Shown here: piece after piece, positions 16,198 through 23,697 of the stretch
How the letters are laid out: the number at the start of each line of letters is the position of its first letter
How positions within the stretch are numbered: the stretch's first letter is position 1
Assembly (NCBI GenBank): GCA_944389115.1
Contig: CALXLE010000089.1
Location: forward strand, 1-52,786
Source: an uncultured Spirochaetaceae bacterium
GTDB taxonomy: Bacteria; Spirochaetota; Spirochaetia; Sphaerochaetales; Sphaerochaetaceae
Length of the DNA: 52,786 nucleotides
Direction: 5' to 3'
Translations under genes and position numbers: made by a program
The notes under the pieces: generated by a model
Seen by the model: the letters and a program-made list of their open reading frames with translations, nothing else
The model's database searches: none
Told to the model about the DNA's origin: nothing

Positions 16198-16939
16198 TCT
16201 TTCGGGAAAGAAAGCTCTTGTGACAGGCGGTGCAGGCGGAATTGGGCTTGCTGCAGCTGAAGCTTTATATGAGGCTGGTGCTGATGTTGTCATTGCGGAT
16301 TGCAATGCAGAGAAATTATCCAGAGCTTCCGATTCAAAAGATCCTATGCGCTTCACCAGTATTTACTTGGATGTTTCTTCTCCGGAATCTATATCAGAGG
16401 CAGTCTGCTATCTTCGTGAACATGGAGGAGTCGATATCTTTGTAAACAGTGCTGCGGTTATCATCCGAAAGAAGCTCTGTGATTTCGGCTTGGATGAATG
16501 GGACCGCGTAATGTCCGTCAATCTTAAAGGTGCATTTCTGTTAGGAAAATCAATAAGCAGTCTTATGATTGAGCAGAATCGCGGTGGAAAGATGATTTTC
16601 ATTGTTTCTACAGGTGCATATAGAGCAAGTATCGATTATGGAGTATACAGCGCAAGCAAGGCTGGAGTAGTGATGCTTATGAAGACTTTTGCTCTTGAAT
16701 TGGCTCAATATGGAATCCTTTGCAATGCAATTGCTCCAACCGCAACCGAAACCGATTTCACAGCTGATATATATTCTGCAGACCCAACAAGGAAAGCTTC
16801 TGTTGCAAAGAATCATCCTCTTGGCCGCATTGCTATTCCTGATGATTACAAGGGTACTATAATGTATCTGGCTTCATCGGCTTCGGATTTTGTTACAGGT
16901 ACTCTTGTGACCGTTGATGGTGGCAAGACTGCAAAATAA
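16178..16939 (+). CDS. SDR-family oxidoreductase (KduD/gluconate dehydrogenase-like)
   Basis: The 253-aa NAD(P)-dependent short-chain dehydrogenase has the cofactor glycine motif TGGAGGIG (16-23). D41 after the second strand (VVIADCN) suggests NAD preference. It has NSAA (90-93), N115, S144, Y157 and K161 (YSASK), and the end GTLVTVDGGKTAK. Sequence style matches 2-keto-3-deoxygluconate or 2-deoxy-gluconate 3-dehydrogenases and related sugar-acid enzymes. Start ATG 16178 is 7 bases after AAAGGAG. A second ATG follows immediately at 16181. In the operon it probably processes the sugar acid released by the upstream glycosidase; the exact substrate cannot be read from the sequence. Confidence 0.88.
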   Translation: MMNPYFDLSGKKALVTGGAGGIGLAAAEALYEAGADVVIADCNAEKLSRASDSKDPMRFTSIYLDVSSPESISEAVCYLREHGGVDIFVNSAAVIIRKKLCDFGLDEWDRVMSVNLKGAFLLGKSISSLMIEQNRGGKMIFIVSTGAYRASIDYGVYSASKAGVVMLMKTFALELAQYGILCNAIAPTATETDFTADIYSADPTRKASVAKNHPLGRIAIPDDYKGTIMYLASSASDFVTGTLVTVDGGKTAK

Positions 16940-16950
16940 AGGAGAATCTT

Positions 16951-17667
16951 ATGGATATCAAGTCACTTCTGGATGAGCTTGACTGCTTTGATGCGCCTAC
17001 TGTGTGCAATGGACTCGAGCTTATTGACAATAGCTACAGGCGTAATGGATATGGGCTGCCGGGGATGGTGCTCAGGGCAGGGAAGGACAAGCCAGTATCC
17101 GGTGTTGCAATCACCGCTACGATCAGTGCTGTGAAGCCTCCTACTGCAGAGCAGGCTGAGCTGAGGAATAAGCTTTATGCTGCCACAGGTGAAACAGAGC
17201 TTCCCTCGATTATCTGCATGAAGGACATTGATACTGTGCATAGGGGGTCGTTCTGGGGTGAGATGCAGGCAAGCATCTTCACCTCGCTTGGAGCTGTTGG
17301 AACTATCAATGAGGGAGGCGTTCGTGATCTTGACTGCTGCGATTCCCTTGGCTTCTCATTCTTTTCTACGGAGATCCTGGTTTCGCACGCAAATGTCCAT
17401 GTCGAATCGATACAGGAGCCTGTCGAGATACTTGGGCAGATAATCTCTCCCGGGGATATAGTCCATGCGGACAAACATGGCTTTGTCGTCTTCCCAATGA
17501 ATCTTCTTGAGCAGGTCATTGCAGCATGCAGGCATCTTGAGAAGGCCGAATCATATCTCATCCAGCCATGCCGGGAGGCGATAAAGCATGGGAGAAAACC
17601 TTCAATCGATGAGATAATCGCATGGAACAGGAAGACCAACGAGTCAAAGGCAGCTTTCGGGAAATGA
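16951..17667 (+). CDS. RraA-family aldolase/decarboxylase-like protein
   Basis: The 238-aa protein has the RraA/HMG-aldolase fold. Early DAPTVCNGLEL is the family start. GEMQAS (103-108) and GTINEGGVRDLD with R125 and D126 form the metal and substrate site of 4-hydroxy-4-methyl-2-oxoglutarate or oxaloacetate-type aldolases. PGDIVHADKHGFVVFP is the conserved C-terminal segment. True RNase E inhibitors are about 160 aa. The longer form here is typical of the metabolic branch. A clear AAAGGAG precedes the ATG by 6 bases. As last gene of the sugar operon it may cleave or decarboxylate a keto-acid intermediate. Base composition becomes visibly more GC-rich from this gene on. Confidence 0.88.
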   Translation: MDIKSLLDELDCFDAPTVCNGLELIDNSYRRNGYGLPGMVLRAGKDKPVSGVAITATISAVKPPTAEQAELRNKLYAATGETELPSIICMKDIDTVHRGSFWGEMQASIFTSLGAVGTINEGGVRDLDCCDSLGFSFFSTEILVSHANVHVESIQEPVEILGQIISPGDIVHADKHGFVVFPMNLLEQVIAACRHLEKAESYLIQPCREAIKHGRKPSIDEIIAWNRKTNESKAAFGK

Positions 17668-17669
17668 AA

Positions 17670-17692
17670 TCATCCGGGATATGCCCGGATGA
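17670..17692. terminator. Convergent hairpin between RraA-like and FAH genes
   Basis: CATCCGGG-ATATG-CCCGGATG forms a perfect 8-bp stem in the 28-base gap between convergent stops. Both sides lack a long T tract, so it is probably a shared weak terminator. Confidence 0.55.
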
Positions 17693-17695
17693 ATC

Positions 17696-18454
17696 TTAAG
17701 CGATTGTATTCCTGAGTATTCCGAGTCCTTCAATCTCAATCTCGACGACATCGCCTTTCTGCATGCCCGAGATTCCGCCTGGTGTGCCTGTTGATATCAC
17801 ATCACCGGGAAGGAGCGTCATCACATGAGAGAGATATGAAACGAGATAGGGCACGGAGAAGATAAGGTTCGATGTCCTGGACATCTGCTTTGTCACGCCA
17901 TTGACCCTGCTGGTTATGTAAAGGTCACTGCCGTCGGTCTCATCTGATATATACGGCCCAAATGGGAAGAATGTATCGAAGCTCTTCGCGATGGTCCACT
18001 GTCCGTTCTTCGGCTGGAGGTCCCGAGCTGTCACATCATTCGCAATCGTGTATCCTAGGATGTATTGGCGTGCATCCTCCTTGCTCACATCCTTGCATTT
18101 CCTGCCGATAACGACAGCAAGCTCTGCCTCATAGTCAAGTCTGTGGCACATTTCCGGATATATTATGTCTTCATTCTGAGCTGCTGCGGCCGTGGATGGC
18201 TTCATGAATACGACAGGGGTTTCAGGTATCGGGAGCCCGAACTCCTCTGCATGGTCCCTGTAATTCAGTCCGATGCAGATTGCTTTTGTATACTCGCATG
18301 GAGGAAGCAGTTTCACCTCTGAGATATCATAATGCTCACTGAGGAGCATGAAAGGCTTATCGAAAGGGGATCCGTCCATAAGGGTTATGGTCTTACCTTC
18401 CAGTATCCCATAGGAAGTCCTTCTGCTGGGTGTCATGATTCTCACATACTTCAT
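17696..18454 (-). CDS. Fumarylacetoacetate hydrolase-family protein
   Basis: The 252-aa member of the FAH superfamily comprises hydrolases, decarboxylases and isomerases of 2-keto acids. The motifs are IGLNYRDHAEEFG (61-73), FMKPSTA, the metal-binding pair E109/E111 in YEAELAVVIGR, and D140 in ANDVTARDLQ, followed by TGTPGGI. All three metal ligands are present. Start ATG 18454 is chosen because AGGAGG lies 6 bases upstream and the next gene stops 2 bases earlier. The longer frame would overlap that gene heavily. It is last in an hflK-hflC-GNAT-FAH run. Its position facing the uronate-type cluster may be functional or chance. Confidence 0.9.
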   Translation of the reverse strand: MKYVRIMTPSRRTSYGILEGKTITLMDGSPFDKPFMLLSEHYDISEVKLLPPCEYTKAICIGLNYRDHAEEFGLPIPETPVVFMKPSTAAAAQNEDIIYPEMCHRLDYEAELAVVIGRKCKDVSKEDARQYILGYTIANDVTARDLQPKNGQWTIAKSFDTFFPFGPYISDETDGSDLYITSRVNGVTKQMSRTSNLIFSVPYLVSYLSHVMTLLPGDVISTGTPGGISGMQKGDVVEIEIEGLGILRNTIA

Positions 18455-18455
18455 T

Positions 18456-19148
18456 TCAATTCCTCCTGAACATAGTATACCATCCATCATCCTTGAATCC
18501 CAGAGCCCTGTAGAGGTGCTCTGCTTCCGGTTCCGGCCATAGCGACAACCGTTCCATCCCTCTGCTGAATGCGATGCTGCAGAGCTCTGAGACGACGCTT
18601 GATGCATAGCCTCTGTTCCTGCAGCTGCTATCTGTCGCAACTCCTGCTATCATTGCATTCTGGGGCGTGCCTGCTGATATATAGCCTGCGGATATGAGCT
18701 GTCCATCGCAGAATGCACCTGCTGCAAGGAATGGATAATGCCTCATTGAATAGTATCCAGCGATATCCTCTGTCTCTTCATCGGGATAGAACGCAGCCAT
18801 TCCTTCTATCCTCTGGTAGAGATGGACAAGGGAAATGAAATCATCATATCCCTCCAGTATCCTGACTGTATGTGTTATGTTTTCTCTGAATGAATCAGGA
18901 GTGACTGTGAAAAGTATTCTGTCCTCTTTTGATGCCCCGGGAATTGAAATCCTGTTCGCAGTCCTCTTCTTGGCAAGAAGAGAGCTCCAGCATGCAGATG
19001 AGAGCGAAGAGGATACATCGGTTGCATCAGCATCGAAATCGCCGGTATCGATCACCACCATCGATACATCCAGCCATGATATAGCGATGATGGAGCCGGA
19101 AGTATATACCTTGGTCTCCCTAGGGGAACCCTCAAGAGCCCTCTCCAT
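18456..19148 (-). CDS. GNAT-family N-acetyltransferase
   Basis: The C-terminal half carries the GNAT fold: AGAFCDGQLISAGYISAGTP, the acetyl-CoA loop IAGVATDSSCRNRGYASSVVSEL (R/Q-x-x-G-x-G/A pattern, here RNRGYA) and YRALGFKDDGWYTMFRR. The N-terminal part (about 100 residues) is not recognised but looks like the companion half seen in FR47-type or tandem GNAT proteins. The start is uncertain: ATG 19148 has no clear ribosome site, and the open frame continues upstream into hflC without a good start. It sits between hflC (gap or short overlap) and the FAH gene (1-base gap), so coupled translation is likely. Substrate unknown. Confidence 0.8.
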   Translation of the reverse strand: MERALEGSPRETKVYTSGSIIAISWLDVSMVVIDTGDFDADATDVSSSLSSACWSSLLAKKRTANRISIPGASKEDRILFTVTPDSFRENITHTVRILEGYDDFISLVHLYQRIEGMAAFYPDEETEDIAGYYSMRHYPFLAAGAFCDGQLISAGYISAGTPQNAMIAGVATDSSCRNRGYASSVVSELCSIAFSRGMERLSLWPEPEAEHLYRALGFKDDGWYTMFRRN

Positions 19149-19194
19149 GTAGGGATGAAGAGGGCCTCTGATGTGACTGCGGATATTTTTCAGA

Positions 19195-20199
19195 TCACAG
19201 TGGCTGAGTATCCGCATCTGGCGTAGTGGAGTAGAGGTAGTCGAAATACTCCATATCGGTTGTGAGAGTCTTGTCGATGGCAGGCAGTGTGCGCTTATAG
19301 CTTTCAAGTGTCGTCCACAGCCTGAAGAACTCAGGGTCCTCTGAATACGCTGCGCTGTAGATGGCTGCCGCCTGCCTGTCAGCTTCGCCCTTTATCTTCT
19401 CCGATTCGGCATAGGCTTCGGAGAGAATCGTGCGCTTGTCATTCTCGGTACGTCCCTGCCATGAAAGGAGCTGCCCGCGTCCATATGACCTGTATGCCTC
19501 AGCTATCTGGCTTCGCTCCTTGATCATCCTCGTGTAGACCGAGGCCGTGAGATCATCAGAGTAGCGTATCTGCCTTATTATGATATCCTCGAGCTCGATG
19601 CCATAGCGCCTTGTGAGCGGGTCCGCATCGCTGAGCATCTTATCAGAGAGTCCATCACGTCCGATCAGTATATCCTCCTGGCGCATGACTGTCTCTGTAA
19701 GCGATCTCAGTGTTTCCCTGTCCTCCGGATTCTCCACATCCCCGATATCCTCAGCGTATATCATGGAATTGATCCTGTTTGTGCTTCTGACTGCCTCGTT
19801 GAGATAGTTCTCTGAGATTACCGTTCGGATCGTTGAATCAAGCACATCGTTGAGGCGGGCGATTCCTCCTTCGACAGTCTTCACCGTCTGATAGAACAAT
19901 GCAGGATCCGCAATCCTCCATCTTGCTGTAGCATCGACCCAGATGAACTGGTTCTCCTTTGTCGGTATGCGCTGGGCATCACCGTCCCATGAGAGGAGTG
20001 TCCCTGGATACTTCGTTACGGTATCGATGAACGGTACGCGGAACTTAAGTCCAGCATCGGTCTCTGTCGCTGTTATCCTTCCGAAGCGGGTCACTACGGA
20101 TATCTCACCCTCATTGAGGATGTAGAAGGGACCGGAGATGAAGAAGACAACGGCAAATGCTGCAATGATTATAAGTGCTGTAAGAAGTCTCTTCATCAT
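19195..20199 (-). CDS. hflC: Protease modulator HflC
   Basis: The 334-aa membrane protein has one N-terminal helix (MKRLLTALIIIAAFAVVFFISGPFYIL). It is followed by a prohibitin/SPFH domain (EGEISVVTRFGRITATETDAGLKFRVPFIDTV, YPGTLLSWDGDAQRIPTKENQFIWVDATARWRI) and a long coiled-coil segment (IKERSQIAEAYRSYGRGQ...EADRQAAAIYSAAYSEDPEFFRLWTTLESYK). The latter matches HflC well. With HflK it forms the membrane cage that surrounds and restrains FtsH. The start overlaps the hflK stop by 4 bases. The order hflK-hflC is conserved. Confidence 0.95.
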   Translation of the reverse strand: MMKRLLTALIIIAAFAVVFFISGPFYILNEGEISVVTRFGRITATETDAGLKFRVPFIDTVTKYPGTLLSWDGDAQRIPTKENQFIWVDATARWRIADPALFYQTVKTVEGGIARLNDVLDSTIRTVISENYLNEAVRSTNRINSMIYAEDIGDVENPEDRETLRSLTETVMRQEDILIGRDGLSDKMLSDADPLTRRYGIELEDIIIRQIRYSDDLTASVYTRMIKERSQIAEAYRSYGRGQLLSWQGRTENDKRTILSEAYAESEKIKGEADRQAAAIYSAAYSEDPEFFRLWTTLESYKRTLPAIDKTLTTDMEYFDYLYSTTPDADTQPL

Positions 20200-21158
20200 A
20201 TGCTCCTTATCGGGAGGAAGTTCTCCAGATCCTTGTCTATTATCGTCACAGTACCGCTTCCTTCGGAGAGGATTTCCTCCATCGTCTCGATATAAAGTCT
20301 TGCAGCGGTCGTGTCACCATTGGCGCTGTATTCAGCGAGCATCTCCTTAAAGCGTGCAGTATCGCCCTCGGCCCTGTTGATTCTCTCTGCCGCGTATCCA
20401 GATGCCTCGGATACAAGCTTATCAGCCTCGCCCTGTGCAGCAGGAATCTGCTGGTTGTAGTACTGCTTGCCTTCGTTTATATATCCATTCATATCCTGTA
20501 TGGCTTTGTTGACATCCTCGAAGGCATCCTGTACCTCACCTTCAGGAGGCATGATGTTCTGCAGCTTCACCGCAACGATATCTATCCCGAAGCCGTATCT
20601 GTCGAAGATCTTCTGCATTGCTTCTGCTGCATCGAATTCGATCTGCGTTCTCTGATCGGTCATGACCGCAAGAATCGGAAGATCTCCGACAAGCTGGTTC
20701 ATGACGGATTGCGATATATCCCTGATGGTTGTCTCCTTGTCCTTCACGGAGAAGAGATAGGACTGCGGGTCGGCAATCCTGTACTGAACGATCCACTCAA
20801 CATCGACTATGTTCAGGTCGCCGGTAAGCATCATCGACTCTTCCTGGTTTACTCTCGCATTCGTAAGCGAAGTACCTGTCGGGTCGGTTGCCCTGTATCC
20901 GAAAGTCAGTGTCTTTACAATCTGTGTCTCTACATTGATGTTTCTCTCGATTCCAAATGGTATCTTCATCTGGAGTCCGGGGCCAACGGTCCGCTGGTAC
21001 TTCCCGAAACGCAGCACGACTGCATTCTCCGCCTGATCGACAGAGAAGAACGATGTTGCAGCTGCCGATAGCAGCAGTACGATGATGACTGCAAGAACCA
21101 CCATTGATGGGCGGATCTGAAAGCGCGGCATCCTTCTTTCCTCTTCCTGATTATCCAT
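20196..21158 (-). CDS. hflK: Protease modulator HflK
   Basis: The 320-aa protein has a short N-terminal cytosolic tail, one membrane helix (MVVLAVIIVLLLSAAATSFFSV) and an SPFH domain (ENAVVLRFGKYQRTVGPGLQMKIPFGIE, VEWIVQYRIADPQSYLFSVKD). The C-terminal coiled coil contains VKLQNIMPPEGEVQDAFEDVNKAIQDM, a signature of HflK. It partners HflC in controlling the FtsH protease. The long glycine-rich N-terminal tail of E. coli HflK is absent. It is divergent from metG across 62 bases. A weak -10 (TATCTT) ends 6 bases before the ATG, so it may be leaderless. Confidence 0.95.
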   Translation of the reverse strand: MDNQEEERRMPRFQIRPSMVVLAVIIVLLLSAAATSFFSVDQAENAVVLRFGKYQRTVGPGLQMKIPFGIERNINVETQIVKTLTFGYRATDPTGTSLTNARVNQEESMMLTGDLNIVDVEWIVQYRIADPQSYLFSVKDKETTIRDISQSVMNQLVGDLPILAVMTDQRTQIEFDAAEAMQKIFDRYGFGIDIVAVKLQNIMPPEGEVQDAFEDVNKAIQDMNGYINEGKQYYNQQIPAAQGEADKLVSEASGYAAERINRAEGDTARFKEMLAEYSANGDTTAARLYIETMEEILSEGSGTVTIIDKDLENFLPIRSI

Positions 21159-21185
21159 GATTAGAAGATAACAGGGAAAAGCATC

Positions 21186-21214
21186 TTGAGGAAGATGCCC
21201 GCCATGGGTATAGT
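21186..21214 (+). promoter_or_regulatory. metG promoter, predicted leaderless start
   Basis: TTGAGG (21186-21191), exactly 17 bases, TATAGT (21209-21214). The ATG at 21221 is 6 bases after the -10 box, where transcription should begin, and no ribosome site is present. Confidence 0.5.
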
Positions 21215-21220
21215 AGCCAT

Positions 21221-23437
21221 ATGAAGAAAAGACTGATTACATCGGCATTGCCATATGTGAACAACATCCCGCATCTCGGGAATCTGACACAGGTACTGTC
21301 CGCTGACGTCTTCGCGCGCTTCTGCCGCTCCCGCGGCTATGAGACGCTGTATGTCTGCGGAACGGATGAATACGGTACAGCGAGCGAGACCAGGGCGCTG
21401 CAGGAGGGGATTACTCCGAGAGAGCTCTGTGATCGCTACCATGAGATCCACAAGGCGATTTACAAGTGGTTCAATATCGATTTCGATTACTTCGGGCGCA
21501 CAAGCACACCGCTCCAGACGGAGATTGTGCAGCATATCTTCTCCGCATGCGACAGCAATGGATACATAACGGAGAAGGAATCAGAGCAGCTGTATTGCCC
21601 CGAGTGCAGACGCTTTCTCGCAGACAGGTTCGTGTCGGGCACATGTCCGCACTGCGGCTATGAAGGCGCAAGGGGAGACCAGTGCGAGAAGTGCGGAACG
21701 CTTCTTGATCCTACAGAGCTTATAGAGCCAAAGTGTTCCGTATGCGGATCGACACCAGTGCTGAAGAAGACGAAGAATCTCTATCTTGATCTTCCGAAGC
21801 TGATGCCAAAACTCAAAGAGTGGATGGACAAGGCCTCCATTGATGGCTTCTGGGCGAAGAACGCCATACAGATTACATCATCATGGCTGAGGGATGGTCT
21901 TCAGGAGAGGTGCATAACACGCGACCTTAAGTGGGGCATTCCTGTGAATAAGCCGGGTTATGAGGACAAGGTCTTCTATGTATGGTTCGATGCTCCGATC
22001 GGATACATTTCAATCACGGCCAATAAGATCAAGGACTGGGAGTACTGGTGGAGGGATCCGGAGAACACCGAGCTCTTCCAGTTCATAGGCAAGGACAATA
22101 TCCCATTCCATACCGTTGTTTTCCCATCATCTCTTCTTGGAACAGGCGAGAAGTGGACGATGCTCCATCACATGTCTTCCACCGAGTACCTGAACTATGA
22201 GGGAGGGAAGTTCTCCAAGTCCAAGGGCATTGGCATATTCGGCAACGATGTCGAGGAGACAGGTATCCCAGCTGACGTGTGGCGCTTCTATATGTTCTAC
22301 AATAGACCAGAGAAGAGCGACTTCACATTTACCTGGGCTGACTTCCAGGACAAGGTCAACAAGGAGCTTATCGGCAATCTCTCCAACCTCGTCAACAGAA
22401 CGCTCACATTCGTCAAGCGCTTCTATGATGGTTCGATGGGAGAGGGAGAATTCGACGAAGATCTCAGAAGCGAGATTATCAGGCGCGAGGAGGCAATTAC
22501 CGCAGCGCTTGAGAGAGCTGATGAGAAGGATGCGATCCATGGTATCTTCGAGCTTTCTGATATCGGCAACAAAGCATTCCAGGAAGGAGAGCCATGGAAG
22601 GCTAGGAAGGATGATCCAGAGAAGGCTAGGAAGCTTCTCAGAACGCTTATGTATCTCATCCGCGATCTCGGCGTCATGGTTACGCCGTATATGCCTGAGA
22701 CCGGTAGGAAGATACTCTCATTCGTGTCTTCCGATGGCTCTCTGTGGGGTAGCGTAGGATCATTTGCCGGCAGCGTCGCTGTCGGAGAGACAGAGCTTCT
22801 TTTCCAGAAGCTCGAAGATGAAAGAATCAAGGAACTCAGAGAGCGCTACTCAGGATCCCAGAAGGAGAGGGAGGAGCGCAGGAATAAAGAGGAAGAGGTA
22901 GCAGAAGTGGAAAACGAAGAGAAGAAGGAAACACTTGCGGAGGAGTTCGCAAGACGCGTTATACTCAAGGTCTCGAAGATTGTGAATGTCGAGAAGCACC
23001 CAGGCGGTGACAAGCTCTATATCCTCAAACTTGACTGCGGCGAGGAGGAGCCTAGGCAGATTGTTTCATCCATCGTGCCTTTCTATACGATTGATGAGCT
23101 TATGAACAGGAATATCGTTCTCGTATCGAATCTCAAGCCTGCGAACTTCCGTGGCGTCAAGAGCTATGGAATGCTGCTCGCCGCTTCCGATAAGAACGAC
23201 GAGACGCATGCTACATGCGAGCTCATCTTCTGCGATGATATCGCACCGGGGACAGTGCTCAAGTATGAAGGCGAAGGAGATGATACGGAGAAAGTGACGA
23301 CTTACATCAAGCCGGACCATTTCTTCGCCCTTCCTATGAAGACAATCGATGGTTATGTGACGATTGACGGGAAGAAGCTTGGAGCGGACGGCCATTTCCT
23401 CCGCGTGTTCAAGTATGTTGATGGCAATGTGGGCTGA
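21221..23437 (+). CDS. metG: Methionine--tRNA ligase
   Basis: The 738-aa class I synthetase attaches methionine to tRNA-Met. The HIGH-type signature is PHLGN (17-21). A four-cysteine double zinc knuckle follows at about 126-178 (CPECRRF...CPHCG, CEKCG...CSVCG), as in the E. coli-type enzyme. The KMSKS-type loop is KFSKS (330-334). A charged linker (about 540-570, rich in E, K and R) leads to a C-terminal EMAP/Trbp111-type tRNA-binding domain (VILKVSKIVNVEKHPGGDKLYILKLDCG). The length is that of the dimeric long form. A leaderless start is predicted. Confidence 0.98.
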   Translation: MKKRLITSALPYVNNIPHLGNLTQVLSADVFARFCRSRGYETLYVCGTDEYGTASETRALQEGITPRELCDRYHEIHKAIYKWFNIDFDYFGRTSTPLQTEIVQHIFSACDSNGYITEKESEQLYCPECRRFLADRFVSGTCPHCGYEGARGDQCEKCGTLLDPTELIEPKCSVCGSTPVLKKTKNLYLDLPKLMPKLKEWMDKASIDGFWAKNAIQITSSWLRDGLQERCITRDLKWGIPVNKPGYEDKVFYVWFDAPIGYISITANKIKDWEYWWRDPENTELFQFIGKDNIPFHTVVFPSSLLGTGEKWTMLHHMSSTEYLNYEGGKFSKSKGIGIFGNDVEETGIPADVWRFYMFYNRPEKSDFTFTWADFQDKVNKELIGNLSNLVNRTLTFVKRFYDGSMGEGEFDEDLRSEIIRREEAITAALERADEKDAIHGIFELSDIGNKAFQEGEPWKARKDDPEKARKLLRTLMYLIRDLGVMVTPYMPETGRKILSFVSSDGSLWGSVGSFAGSVAVGETELLFQKLEDERIKELRERYSGSQKEREERRNKEEEVAEVENEEKKETLAEEFARRVILKVSKIVNVEKHPGGDKLYILKLDCGEEEPRQIVSSIVPFYTIDELMNRNIVLVSNLKPANFRGVKSYGMLLAASDKNDETHATCELIFCDDIAPGTVLKYEGEGDDTEKVTTYIKPDHFFALPMKTIDGYVTIDGKKLGADGHFLRVFKYVDGNVG

Positions 23438-23439
23438 TT

Positions 23440-23691
23440 ATGGTTATTGAAGGACTGCACAACAGACTGGTCAAGATACAGGGCCAGGTCGGTGGTATCG
23501 AGAAGATGGTAGACAAGGGGGCTTCTGCGGAGGCCATCCTTGTACAGGTCAATGCAATCAAATCGGCTATCCATAAGGTCGGGGAGCTGATTCTTATCGA
23601 GGATGTGAAGGAGAGGCTTGCTGAATCAGGAGCGTCCGAGGAGAGCATTGAGCAGGCTGTCACGGATATCAAGCGCTTCTCTGCGCTCTGA
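23440..23691 (+). CDS. CsoR/FrmR-like small helical protein lacking metal-site cysteines
   Basis: The 83-aa protein fits the DUF156/CsoR-FrmR family by its first half, LHNRLVKIQGQVGGIEKMVDKG, and by ILVQVNAIKSAIHKVGELIL. Family members are all-helical tetrameric repressors that sense copper, nickel, formaldehyde or persulfide through a conserved cysteine and a His-x3-Cys pair. This protein has no cysteine at all: the first position is in KGASAEAIL and the second region reads IEDVKERL. It may therefore be a DNA-binding or structural relative with a different signal. It starts 2 bases after metG and is probably cotranscribed. It is convergent with murD (6-base gap). Confidence 0.8.
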   Translation: MVIEGLHNRLVKIQGQVGGIEKMVDKGASAEAILVQVNAIKSAIHKVGELILIEDVKERLAESGASEESIEQAVTDIKRFSAL

Positions 23692-23697
23692 TTCCGC

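Noticed and set aside
17175..17639. A 154-codon minus-strand frame inside the RraA-family gene
   Set aside because: It is a shadow frame; the plus-strand product has clear family motifs.
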